From contig JAEZLZ010000035.1 in assembly GCA_023415055.1 (NCBI GenBank), positions 1 through 10,985 of the forward strand: a stretch of DNA of 10,985 nt, read 5' to 3'. Below, one piece after another: positions 1 to 6,570 of this stretch; position 1 is the stretch's first letter; the number at the start of each line of letters is the position of its first letter. The DNA is from Bacillota bacterium. Its GTDB lineage: Bacteria > Bacillota > Clostridia > Lachnospirales > Lachnospiraceae. Position numbers and translations under genes: made by a program. The notes beneath the pieces are model-generated. The model was not told the DNA's origin. It was given only the letters and a program-made list of their open reading frames with translations, and did not search any database.

Positions 1-281
1 CTGCAAAAGGGTGGACATTGTCACCGGCATACGATATGAATCCAACGCTGAATGAATATCAAAGTCTGCTCATCTCATCAACTTCCAACAAGGCAGATTT
101 AATTATCTTGCTTGATGCCTGCGAGGATTATATGCTTAATCGAAACACTGCGGAGAAAATTATTTTAGAGGTGATTGAAGCGATAAAAGGATGGCGCGAA
201 TTGGCAACACGATTAGGAATTTCCAAGAGAGAAATGGATATGTTTTCAGGAGTGTTTGATAAACAATATGATTGTATTTAA
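1..281 (+). CDS. HipA-family toxin kinase, C-terminal fragment (5' end outside window)
   Basis: The reading frame is open from the left edge (first full codon at 3) to the TAA at 279-281, so only about the last 92 residues are present. The fragment opens with AKGWTLSPAYDMNP, which matches the 'SPAYD-NP' signature of the HipA C-terminal lobe. It continues with the helical tail typical of the family, including a segment resembling 'II-EV--A---W--LA---GIS--E'. HipA proteins are serine/threonine kinases that act as the toxin of HipBA toxin-antitoxin modules; E. coli HipA phosphorylates glutamyl-tRNA synthetase. The catalytic core and any HipB antitoxin would lie to the left and cannot be seen. 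An internal TTG at 18 could be taken for a start but is inside the conserved motif, so it is not the real one. The family call is recognition from motif memory; whether this copy is active cannot be judged. Confidence 0.8.
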   Translation, partial: AKGWTLSPAYDMNPTLNEYQSLLISSTSNKADLIILLDACEDYMLNRNTAEKIILEVIEAIKGWRELATRLGISKREMDMFSGVFDKQYDCI

Positions 282-316
282 TTTCTTAATTCACATTTGA
301 TAAAGAAGAAATAACC

Positions 317-919
317 ATGAGTGGCGGATATTTTGATAGGAGCACATATGCAATGTGTGAGATTGCAGATACTATTGAGCGTGATATAGCAAGAGCCTTA
401 CAGCCAAAGCCGGAAAAGGTTTATGAAAACTATTGGACTATTTACGAGAAAGATAGCTTTGGCTCATACCATAGCTATAAGGACTACATAAGTTTTGCCA
501 GTTATGAAGATGCGGAATCTTTTCTTCTAAGAGATACAACTATCGTTAAGGCAGAACAAAAATATGTAGACCGACAATTCTTTGGTGATGGGGTGATATT
601 CCAATCAACAACGCGATATATGTCTGACACTTCTGACGGCGAACAGATTCCGGTGTTATACTCAATCCATCATTGTTATTATGACCGCTATCCCGATGAA
701 GCTGATGTGTTGGAACTGTCAGTTGAGACGATAGATGCAATGACAGAGGCTTATCGGCAAATTCGTATAGCAGAAATATATGCAACTCGCGTAGATCGGA
801 TGATGAGTGGCGATGACAGCGAAGAGAGTTTCTGTGAACGAATTAAGGAAGACTTGGCAGAGTTTGAAAAGGAATATGCTTCCAAAGATTGGACTTTTCT
901 TGATGAAGATGATGAATAA
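317..919 (+). CDS. Uncharacterised acidic protein with MSGG-type N-terminus
   Basis: This 200-residue protein has no domain to which I can assign a function. It starts with MSGGYFDRSTYAMCEIADTI, resembling an 'MSGGHFDY...IAD-IE' opening that I recall from small hypothetical proteins of Bacteroides and of phages. It ends with a conserved-looking stretch, 'IAEIYATRVDRMMSGDDSEE', followed by a strongly acidic tail finishing in DEDDE. The middle (residues about 40-130) is rich in Tyr, Asp and Ser. No signal peptide or membrane segment is visible, so it is probably cytosolic. The ATG at 317 follows the hipA stop by 35 bases, so the two may be co-transcribed, but hipBA operons do not usually carry this gene. 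A relation to phage or mobile-element cargo is inference only. Confidence 0.7.
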   Translation: MSGGYFDRSTYAMCEIADTIERDIARALQPKPEKVYENYWTIYEKDSFGSYHSYKDYISFASYEDAESFLLRDTTIVKAEQKYVDRQFFGDGVIFQSTTRYMSDTSDGEQIPVLYSIHHCYYDRYPDEADVLELSVETIDAMTEAYRQIRIAEIYATRVDRMMSGDDSEESFCERIKEDLAEFEKEYASKDWTFLDEDDE

Positions 920-1015
920 AGCAATAGCCTGTCATAAAATTAACAAAAGTTGTTGTACACATTGTATGATGGTCTGAATAAAAGGGTAAAATATAGTTTA
1001 ACAGAAGATGTTTAT

Positions 1016-2161
1016 ATGATAGCTCAAACTCAATTGAAAAAGCCAAGCAATTGGCAAGATTTTGAAAAACTCTGCAAATTATTGTGGGGAGAGATATGGA
1101 TATGTGAGGATACTATAAAACGGCATGGTCGTCAGGGACAGAATCAATATGGAGTTGATGTATTTTCGTATGTTGAGAAATATAGTGGTTACTGTGGCAT
1201 CCAGTGCAAAGGTAAGGATGACTATACAAATGCACAGTTAACAGAAGCAGAAATTGATAATGAAATAACAAAAGCTTTAGATTTTGAGCCTAATTTAAAA
1301 TTGCTAGTATTTGCTACTACAGCGAATAAAGATGTCAAGATAGAAGGATACATTAGAAAGAAAGATATAGAGAATAGGGCTAAAGGTCTCTTTGCTATCG
1401 ATATTGCGTCGTGGGAGGATATAGTTGATCAATTGGAGCGATATAGGACGACCTATAACTGGTACGTGAACAATTGTCAGTTTAAGGATACCACAGATGT
1501 ACTTGTAACTTTTCACGGAAAGGATGAAATCACAATATACCCAGAATATGTAAAGACTATCAAGCATTATGAGTATAGGAAATTGACAGAAATTGAACAG
1601 GATGTGATGAGATTAAGTTTGGGCAATTTAGAAGTGCCAAATATCGGCATTCCAAGGTTCTCGTTCAATCCTCCAAAGAAGATAGATAAAAGATGGTGCA
1701 AACTTCGTATAAGAATTGAGAATACAGGTAAAACAGTCATAAGAACTCCAAAACTAATTGTCTCTTTTAGACCAGAGGATATTGTGGAAATTGATGACAA
1801 CTTTTACTACTTTAATGCATTTGGCATAGATGAAGCGGCAAAAGCACAGATTAATGCAAGTAGGGATGCAAAAAGAGAAGTTTATCAGACATATAAAAAT
1901 CAATTAGAGTACAGACCTAAAAACTCGGTTTTTGTTCAGAAAGATTGTCGTGATTTCTATATGAGTGTCATTCCGGTTGATGGTATAAAAAAGTTTTCAT
2001 TAATCTGGAAATTTCTATGTGAGGATTACCAAAAAAATGGTGTCTTAACAATCTATGTAGAACCTCAAATAGAGGAACATATAAAGACAATCGAGGTTCA
2101 TGATGAATCAGAACTGAAACCGGATGAAGCAAGTCTTGCTCCAAAAGTCGTTGAAGTATAG
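1016..2161 (+). CDS. Mrr-like PD-(D/E)XK restriction endonuclease with beta-rich C-terminal domain
   Basis: Predicted DNA-cleaving protein of 381 residues. The N-terminal domain (about 10-150) begins with NWQDFEKLCKLLW, in which E17 may be part of the active site. It then shows GVDVF (D48) and GIQCKGK (Q63, K65), the D...QxK form of the PD-(D/E)XK core seen in Mrr-type enzymes. The core continues with LLVFATTANKD (97-106) and IASWEDIVDQL (130-140), as is usual in this nuclease group. Residues 155-355 are rich in alternating hydrophobic positions (for example KLRIRIENTGKTVI, 229-242, and FSLIWKFL, 327-334) and look like one or two beta-sandwich or Ig-like modules; this part is inference. I prefer the ATG at 1016 over an upstream in-frame TTG at 950, because the first 22 residues added by the TTG look non-conserved and the nuclease domain starts soon after 1016. 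The gap of 96 bases from the previous stop suggests its own transcription unit. It may be a stand-alone type IV-like restriction factor or an anti-phage effector. Confidence 0.72.
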   Translation: MIAQTQLKKPSNWQDFEKLCKLLWGEIWICEDTIKRHGRQGQNQYGVDVFSYVEKYSGYCGIQCKGKDDYTNAQLTEAEIDNEITKALDFEPNLKLLVFATTANKDVKIEGYIRKKDIENRAKGLFAIDIASWEDIVDQLERYRTTYNWYVNNCQFKDTTDVLVTFHGKDEITIYPEYVKTIKHYEYRKLTEIEQDVMRLSLGNLEVPNIGIPRFSFNPPKKIDKRWCKLRIRIENTGKTVIRTPKLIVSFRPEDIVEIDDNFYYFNAFGIDEAAKAQINASRDAKREVYQTYKNQLEYRPKNSVFVQKDCRDFYMSVIPVDGIKKFSLIWKFLCEDYQKNGVLTIYVEPQIEEHIKTIEVHDESELKPDEASLAPKVVEV

Positions 2162-2421
2162 AATGTTATGCAAGAGTTTGTTTTGAGGATAAAAGGGGAA
2201 AATATAAGGCACCAAGGGATTTTACCGTCAATAATGTAAACTGTCCTCTATATGATTATTTCAGATATATTCATGCGGAATGTTGCTATAATAATTTAAT
2301 CTGGATAATGAAGTACATACCAACATTTTATGGTACACATTGTCATTGAGAGAAAATAAGAACATCTTTGACAAAGAGCACAATAACAATGAATACTATG
2401 TTGCTCCGAAAATGTTATCAA

Positions 2422-2437
2422 ACAACTTGAAAGTTGT
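2422..2437. promoter_or_regulatory. Operator-like 16-bp inverted repeat
   Basis: ACAACTTGAAAGTTGT has perfect 7-bp arms (ACAACTT / AAGTTGT) around a 2-base centre. It lies 65 bases before the ATG of the helix-turn-helix gene at 2503 and covers the TTG (2434-2436) that could serve as the -33 element. This is where a dimeric autorepressor of the XRE type would be expected to bind. The repeat is seen in the sequence; the binding role is inferred. Confidence 0.4.
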
Positions 2438-2465
2438 GTTATCTCAATTATTTATAGTACCTTTG
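2434..2465 (+). promoter_or_regulatory. Candidate Bacteroidetes-type promoter for the restriction-modification operon
   Basis: TACCTTTG at 2458-2465 matches the Bacteroides -7 consensus TAnnTTTG at every defined position. A TTG at 2434-2436 stands 21 bases upstream, close to the usual -33 spacing of the housekeeping sigma factor in this phylum. A start of transcription near 2472 would leave a leader of about 30 bases before the ATG at 2503. The -7 element forms part of one arm of the hairpin at 2459-2486, so the two readings partly compete. Confidence 0.42.
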
Positions 2466-2486
2466 CCTACAAAATAGGACAAAGGT
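2459..2486 (+). terminator. Terminator-like hairpin before the HTH gene
   Basis: ACCTTTGCCTA (2459-2469) pairs with TAGGACAAAGGT (2475-2486) with one bulged A, around the 5-base loop CAAAA. It is followed at once by ATTTTTG. An 11-bp stem plus a short T run is the form of an intrinsic terminator and would close transcription coming from the nuclease gene side. It ends only 16 bases before the ATG at 2503 and shares bases with the promoter candidate. It could instead be a second operator or a leader hairpin that governs translation of the regulator. Confidence 0.45.
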
Positions 2487-2502
2487 ATTTTTGATTCATA
2501 CA

Positions 2503-2787
2503 ATGGCTGAAGAAAAGATAGACAACACTTTAGGAGAAGTAAAGAATATAATGGAAAACAAAAGAGAAGATTGGGTTTGCCATTCGCAGGCTATAGCTGC
2601 AGCTATGTCGAATCGAATGGAGCTGCTCGGTATGACTCAAAAGGCGTTGGCTATGAAGATGAATTGTTCGCAGCAGTATATTTCCAAAGTTCTAAAAGGA
2701 CGGGAGAATATGTCATTGGAAACTCTGTGCAAGATTGAAAAAGCATTGGATGTCAAGATACTGAATAGCAATATAAAAGTAAAGTAA
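2503..2787 (+). CDS. XRE-family helix-turn-helix regulator
   Basis: A 94-residue DNA-binding protein. Residues 45-66 (TQKALAMKMNCSQQYISKVL and onward) form a classical Cro/C1-type helix-turn-helix. They are followed by the usual closing segment 'SLETLCKIEKALDVKI' (71-86). The N-terminal 30 residues are polar and likely helical. The ATG at 2503 is preferred to an upstream in-frame TTG at 2491, which lies against the T run of the hairpin. The gene stands 22 bases before hsdR, so it is probably the first gene of the restriction-modification operon. There it would act as an autoregulator comparable to controller proteins, likely through the dyad at 2422-2437. The HTH assignment is firm; the control role is inferred from position. 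It could also be a HigA/HipB-like antitoxin remnant, but no partner toxin is adjacent. Confidence 0.85.
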   Translation: MAEEKIDNTLGEVKNIMENKREDWVCHSQAIAAAMSNRMELLGMTQKALAMKMNCSQQYISKVLKGRENMSLETLCKIEKALDVKILNSNIKVK

Positions 2788-2809
2788 CCACTCATAATAA
2801 GGCAAGAAT

Positions 2810-5638
2810 ATGTCAACACAAAGCGAAGCGGCATTGGAAGCCGGACTGATAGCCACACTCCGACAAATGGACTACGAGTATGTTCAGATTGTCGAGGAAG
2901 ATAATCTTTATGCCAATTTCAAGCGGCAGTTGGAGATTCACAACCGCAAACGATTGGAAGAGCACGGACGTACTGAGTTTACGGCAGAAGAGTTTGAGAA
3001 GATTCTAATATACCTTGAAGGTGGTACTCGCTTTGAAAAGGCAAAGAAACTTCGTGACTTATATCCGCTTGATACGGCTGATGGACAGCGTATATGGGTG
3101 GAATTTCTAAATAGGCAGCAGTGGTGTCAGAATGAATTTCAGGTTTCCAACCAGATTACGGTGGAAGGACGTAAAAAATGCCGCTATGATGTGACGATTC
3201 TAATCAATGGTTTGCCACTTGTGCAGATTGAATTGAAACGTCGTGGCGTGGAACTTAAACAGGCATACAACCAAATACAGCGTTATCACAAGACTTCGTT
3301 TCATGGATTGTTTGATTATATCCAACTGTTTGTCATATCCAACGGTGTTAATACTCGCTATTTTGCCAATAATCCAAATAGTGGGTATAAGTTCACATTC
3401 ACCTGGACAGATGCTGCCAATCATCCGTTCAATGAATTGGATAAGTTTGCCGTATTCTTCTTGGAAAAATGTACGCTTGGCAAAATCATAGGAAAGTATA
3501 TTGTGCTTCATGAGGGCGACAAATGCTTGATGGTACTTCGTCCTTACCAATTCTATGCGGTAGAGAAAATTTTGGATCGTGTACAAAACTCCAATGATAA
3601 TGGTTATATCTGGCATACAACAGGTGCCGGAAAAACATTGACCTCATTCAAGGCTGCACAACTTGTATCAGAATTGGATGATGTGGATAAGGTGATGTTT
3701 GTTGTTGACCGACATGATCTTGATACCCAGACTCAATCGGAATACGAAGCATTTGAGCCAGGGGCTGTAGATAGTACTGATAATACGGATGAACTAGTGA
3801 AACGGCTTCAAAGCAACTCCAAGATTATTATCACTACTATTCAAAAACTTAATGCGGCAGTTAGTAAGACGTGGTATAGCAGCAAGATTGATGCTATACG
3901 TCACTCACGTATCGTGATGATATTTGATGAGTGCCATCGCAGTCATTTTGGGGATAGTCATAAGAAGATAATGAAGTTCTTTGACAATGCCCAAATATTC
4001 GGTTTTACTGGAACACCTATTTTCACCGAGAATGCTGTTGATGGACATACCACGAAGGAAATATTTGGAAACTGTCTCCATAAACATCTTATTAAAGATG
4101 CAATAGCGGATGAAAACGTACTTGGCTTCCTTGTGGAGTATTATCACGGCAACGAAGTGGTTGACAACGACAATCAAGCTCGTATGGAGGAAATCGCCAA
4201 ATTTATCCTTAACAATTTTAACAAATCTACATTCGACGGAGAGTTTGACGCATTGTTCGCCGTGCAGTCTGTTCCTATGCTTATACGCTATTACAAGATT
4301 TTCAAATCGTTGAATCCTAAAATCCGTATAGGTGCAGTATTTACATACGCAGCCAATAATAGTCAGGATGATGAACAGACCGGCATGGGTACAGGGCAGT
4401 ATGCAAAAGAGAGTGTGGGTGAAGCGGATGAACTGCAAGCCATTATGAACGATTATAATGAAAACTTCGGCACATCTTTTACCACGGAGAACTTCCGTGC
4501 TTACTATGATGACATCAATCTGCGCATGAAAAAGAAGAAGGCGGATATGAAATCGCTTGATCTTTGTCTTGTTGTGGGTATGTTCCTTACAGGCTTTGAC
4601 AGTAAAAAGCTGAATACGCTCTATGTGGACAAGAACATGGAATATCATGGTTTGCTGCAAGCGTTCAGCCGAACCAATCGAGTATTGAACGAGAAGAAAC
4701 GTTTTGGTAAAATAGTTTGTTTCAGAGATTTGAAAAACAATGTTGATACGGCTATTAAATTGTTCAGCAACTCTGATAATCCTGAAGATATAGTACGTCC
4801 TCCGTTTGAGAAAGTAAAGCAGGAGTACGAGAGTTTGGCAACTGATTTTCTGCAAAAATATCCAACACCAAGTAGTATAGACTTCCTGCAAAGTGAAAAT
4901 GACAAGAAGAATTTTGTGCTTGCATTTCGAGACATTATCCGTAAACATGCAGAAATACAGATATACGAAGATTACAGCGAGGATGCTGAAGACCTCGGCA
5001 TGACTGAACAGCAGTTTAACGATTATAAGAGTAAATATCTTGATATTACAGTCGGGTTTATTGATCCACCTGCTGCACCGTCAACTGTTGCGGAAGATCC
5101 TGTTCCATACGGGAATAACCAAGGATTGGAAGATATTGATTTCTGTCTTGAACTCTTACATAGTGACATTATTAATGTGGCGTATATTCTGGAACTCATT
5201 GCGGAACTAGACCCATATAGTGATGATTATTCAGAAAAACGGAAGCATATCCTTGATACAATGATTAAGGATGCCGGAATGCGAGGCAAAGCAAAACTCA
5301 TTGACGGCTTTATTCAAAAGAATGTAGATGAAGACAAGGAAAACTTCATGAATGGGCGCAATAGAGCCGATGGAACAAATGAATTAGAGGAACGTCTGAA
5401 CCAATATATTGTGTCAGAACGTAATAAGGCAGTGACTGATTTGGCTGCTGAAGAACAGATTTCAGCTGAGGTGCTTAATCATTACATGAAGGAGTATGAC
5501 TATTTACAAAAAGAGCAGCCGGAGATTATACAAAAGGTATTGAAAGAGAAACATCTTGGTCTTATCAAAACCCGAAAGGCTTTGACGAGAATAATGGAAA
5601 GACTGCGTAGTATTATAAAAACGTTTAATTGGGAATAA
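2810..5638 (+). CDS. hsdR: Type I restriction enzyme subunit R (translocase/endonuclease)
   Basis: This is the motor and nuclease subunit of a type I restriction-modification complex, which pulls unmethylated DNA through the enzyme and cuts it at a distance. It has 942 residues, normal for the EcoR124I-like branch. The N-terminal nuclease domain carries D127 (YDVTI), E141 and K143 (IELKRRG), followed by QIQRYHK (155-161), the family's Q-x3-Y element. The SF2 helicase motor shows Walker A HTTGAGKT (269-276), the DECH box (373-376), GFTGTP (398-403), LTGFD (592-596) and motif VI QAFSRTNR (616-623). Residues after about 650 are largely helical, as expected for the part that docks on HsdM. All key catalytic residues are present, so the gene looks functional. 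The ATG at 2810 lies 22 bases after the regulator stop, and the stop at 5636-5638 is only 2 bases before the next ATG, which points to a shared message. Confidence 0.97.
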   Translation: MSTQSEAALEAGLIATLRQMDYEYVQIVEEDNLYANFKRQLEIHNRKRLEEHGRTEFTAEEFEKILIYLEGGTRFEKAKKLRDLYPLDTADGQRIWVEFLNRQQWCQNEFQVSNQITVEGRKKCRYDVTILINGLPLVQIELKRRGVELKQAYNQIQRYHKTSFHGLFDYIQLFVISNGVNTRYFANNPNSGYKFTFTWTDAANHPFNELDKFAVFFLEKCTLGKIIGKYIVLHEGDKCLMVLRPYQFYAVEKILDRVQNSNDNGYIWHTTGAGKTLTSFKAAQLVSELDDVDKVMFVVDRHDLDTQTQSEYEAFEPGAVDSTDNTDELVKRLQSNSKIIITTIQKLNAAVSKTWYSSKIDAIRHSRIVMIFDECHRSHFGDSHKKIMKFFDNAQIFGFTGTPIFTENAVDGHTTKEIFGNCLHKHLIKDAIADENVLGFLVEYYHGNEVVDNDNQARMEEIAKFILNNFNKSTFDGEFDALFAVQSVPMLIRYYKIFKSLNPKIRIGAVFTYAANNSQDDEQTGMGTGQYAKESVGEADELQAIMNDYNENFGTSFTTENFRAYYDDINLRMKKKKADMKSLDLCLVVGMFLTGFDSKKLNTLYVDKNMEYHGLLQAFSRTNRVLNEKKRFGKIVCFRDLKNNVDTAIKLFSNSDNPEDIVRPPFEKVKQEYESLATDFLQKYPTPSSIDFLQSENDKKNFVLAFRDIIRKHAEIQIYEDYSEDAEDLGMTEQQFNDYKSKYLDITVGFIDPPAAPSTVAEDPVPYGNNQGLEDIDFCLELLHSDIINVAYILELIAELDPYSDDYSEKRKHILDTMIKDAGMRGKAKLIDGFIQKNVDEDKENFMNGRNRADGTNELEERLNQYIVSERNKAVTDLAAEEQISAEVLNHYMKEYDYLQKEQPEIIQKVLKEKHLGLIKTRKALTRIMERLRSIIKTFNWE

Positions 5639-5640
5639 GG

Positions 5641-6564
5641 ATGTCAACATACAAAATAAATAATGAGCAACTAACGCTTATAAAAGAGAAGCCATTTAAG
5701 TTGGAGAAGGAAATTCAAAACATCGTTGAAAGGAATCTACAGACGTTGCTTGGGCTTGATTTCATCAAGACGGAATTTTCTATTGGTTCTTTCCGTATAG
5801 ACTCTTTGGCTTTTGATTCAGAGAAAAAATCCTTTGTTATATTAGAATATAAAAGAGATAAGAATTTTAGTGTAATAGACCAAGGTTATGCTTATCTATC
5901 CCTGATGTTAAATAACAAGGCTGAATTTATTTTAGAGTACAACGAGTCTAAATCGGGAGTACTCAAACGAAACGATGTGGATTGGTCTCAGTCAAAGGTA
6001 TTGTTTGTTTCACCTAATTTTACAACTTATCAAAAAGAAGCTATCAATTTCAAAGATTTGCCTATAGAACTATGGGAAATTAAACGTTTTACAAATGATA
6101 TGCTTTCCTTTGAACAGATAGTAAACCGTTCAAGTAAGGAAAGTATTAAAACGGTCTCTAATAGTGAGACAATAACAACGGTAAGCAAAGAAATTAAAGT
6201 ATATAGCGAACAGGATCATTTAGAGAACATTGAAGATGATTTTCTCAACATCTATACGGAAATCAAAGAGTTTTTGCTATCATACGGAGAGGATATTACA
6301 ATATATCCAAAAAAGAAAACTATAGGTTTCAAAATAGGAGGAAAGGTATTTTGTGATATAGTTATGCAAAACAAGGGAATAAGACTGTTTCTCAATGCTA
6401 AGAAAGGAACACTCAAAGACCCAGAAGGTATTACTCGTGATGTGTCAGAAGTTGGACATTGGGGAAATGGGGCATATGAAGTTCGTTTCCCATTGAAAAA
6501 CGATGCAGAAATAGATTATGTTTTTAACTTGTTGCGTCAAACAATAAATAAGAATAAGGAATAA
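5641..6564 (+). CDS. PD-(D/E)XK nuclease-like protein with C-terminal DUF5655
   Basis: A 307-residue protein inserted between hsdR and hsdM. The N-terminal half (about 20-150) has a PD-(D/E)XK core: FRIDSLAF (D54), FVILEYKRD (E69, K71) and DQGYAYL (Q81). It then has WSQSKVLFVSP and LPIELWEIKRF (140-150), as in the COG3586-type proteins that databases often mislabel 'transporter'. The C-terminal part (about 195-304) matches DUF5655, with LFLNAKKGTLKDPEG and the signature DVSEVGHWGNGAYEVRF (267-283). A Ser/Thr-rich linker (about 163-185) joins the two. It has no membrane segments, so a transport role is unlikely. The ATG at 5641 follows the hsdR stop by 2 bases and is chosen over an overlapping TTG at 5629; hsdM begins 6 bases after its stop. 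The packing suggests it is made with the R-M complex, perhaps as an accessory nuclease or DNA-end-binding protein. The function is not established. Confidence 0.85.
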   Translation: MSTYKINNEQLTLIKEKPFKLEKEIQNIVERNLQTLLGLDFIKTEFSIGSFRIDSLAFDSEKKSFVILEYKRDKNFSVIDQGYAYLSLMLNNKAEFILEYNESKSGVLKRNDVDWSQSKVLFVSPNFTTYQKEAINFKDLPIELWEIKRFTNDMLSFEQIVNRSSKESIKTVSNSETITTVSKEIKVYSEQDHLENIEDDFLNIYTEIKEFLLSYGEDITIYPKKKTIGFKIGGKVFCDIVMQNKGIRLFLNAKKGTLKDPEGITRDVSEVGHWGNGAYEVRFPLKNDAEIDYVFNLLRQTINKNKE

Positions 6565-6570
6565 GATAAT

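Larger units (their letters stand above)
2155..2477 (+). pseudogene. Possible decayed coding remnant in two frames
   Basis: The gap after the nuclease gene holds two overlapping open stretches without a good start. The first runs from 2155 to the TGA at 2347-2349 and includes the peptide YKAPRDFTVNNVNCPLYDYF. The second, in another frame, runs from 2295 to the TAG at 2475-2477 and includes NILWYTLSLRENKNIFDKEH and NEYYVAPKMLSN. Both have a protein-like composition, and the switch between them near 2290-2300 would fit a frameshifted relic of one gene. No family is recognised. The end of the second stretch overlaps the promoter-like and hairpin elements before the regulator gene, which argues that any gene here is no longer functional. 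Chance openness of AT-rich DNA is the main alternative. Confidence 0.25.

Noticed and set aside
950..1015. TTG start at 950 for the Mrr-like nuclease
   Set aside because: The ATG at 1016 precedes the conserved domain directly, and the extra 22 residues look like translated spacer DNA.
3200..3616. A 138-codon open frame on the - strand inside hsdR
   Set aside because: It is opposite the nuclease and first helicase part of hsdR; no motif and no start context support it.
3905..4948. A 347-codon open frame on the - strand inside hsdR
   Set aside because: It lies wholly opposite well-conserved hsdR helicase codons, has a Cys/His/Ile-rich composition typical of antisense shadow translation, and shows no known motif.
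5629..5640. TTG start at 5629 giving an overlap of the DUF5655 gene with hsdR
   Set aside because: The ATG at 5641, 2 bases after the hsdR stop, is the simpler start and adds no odd residues.
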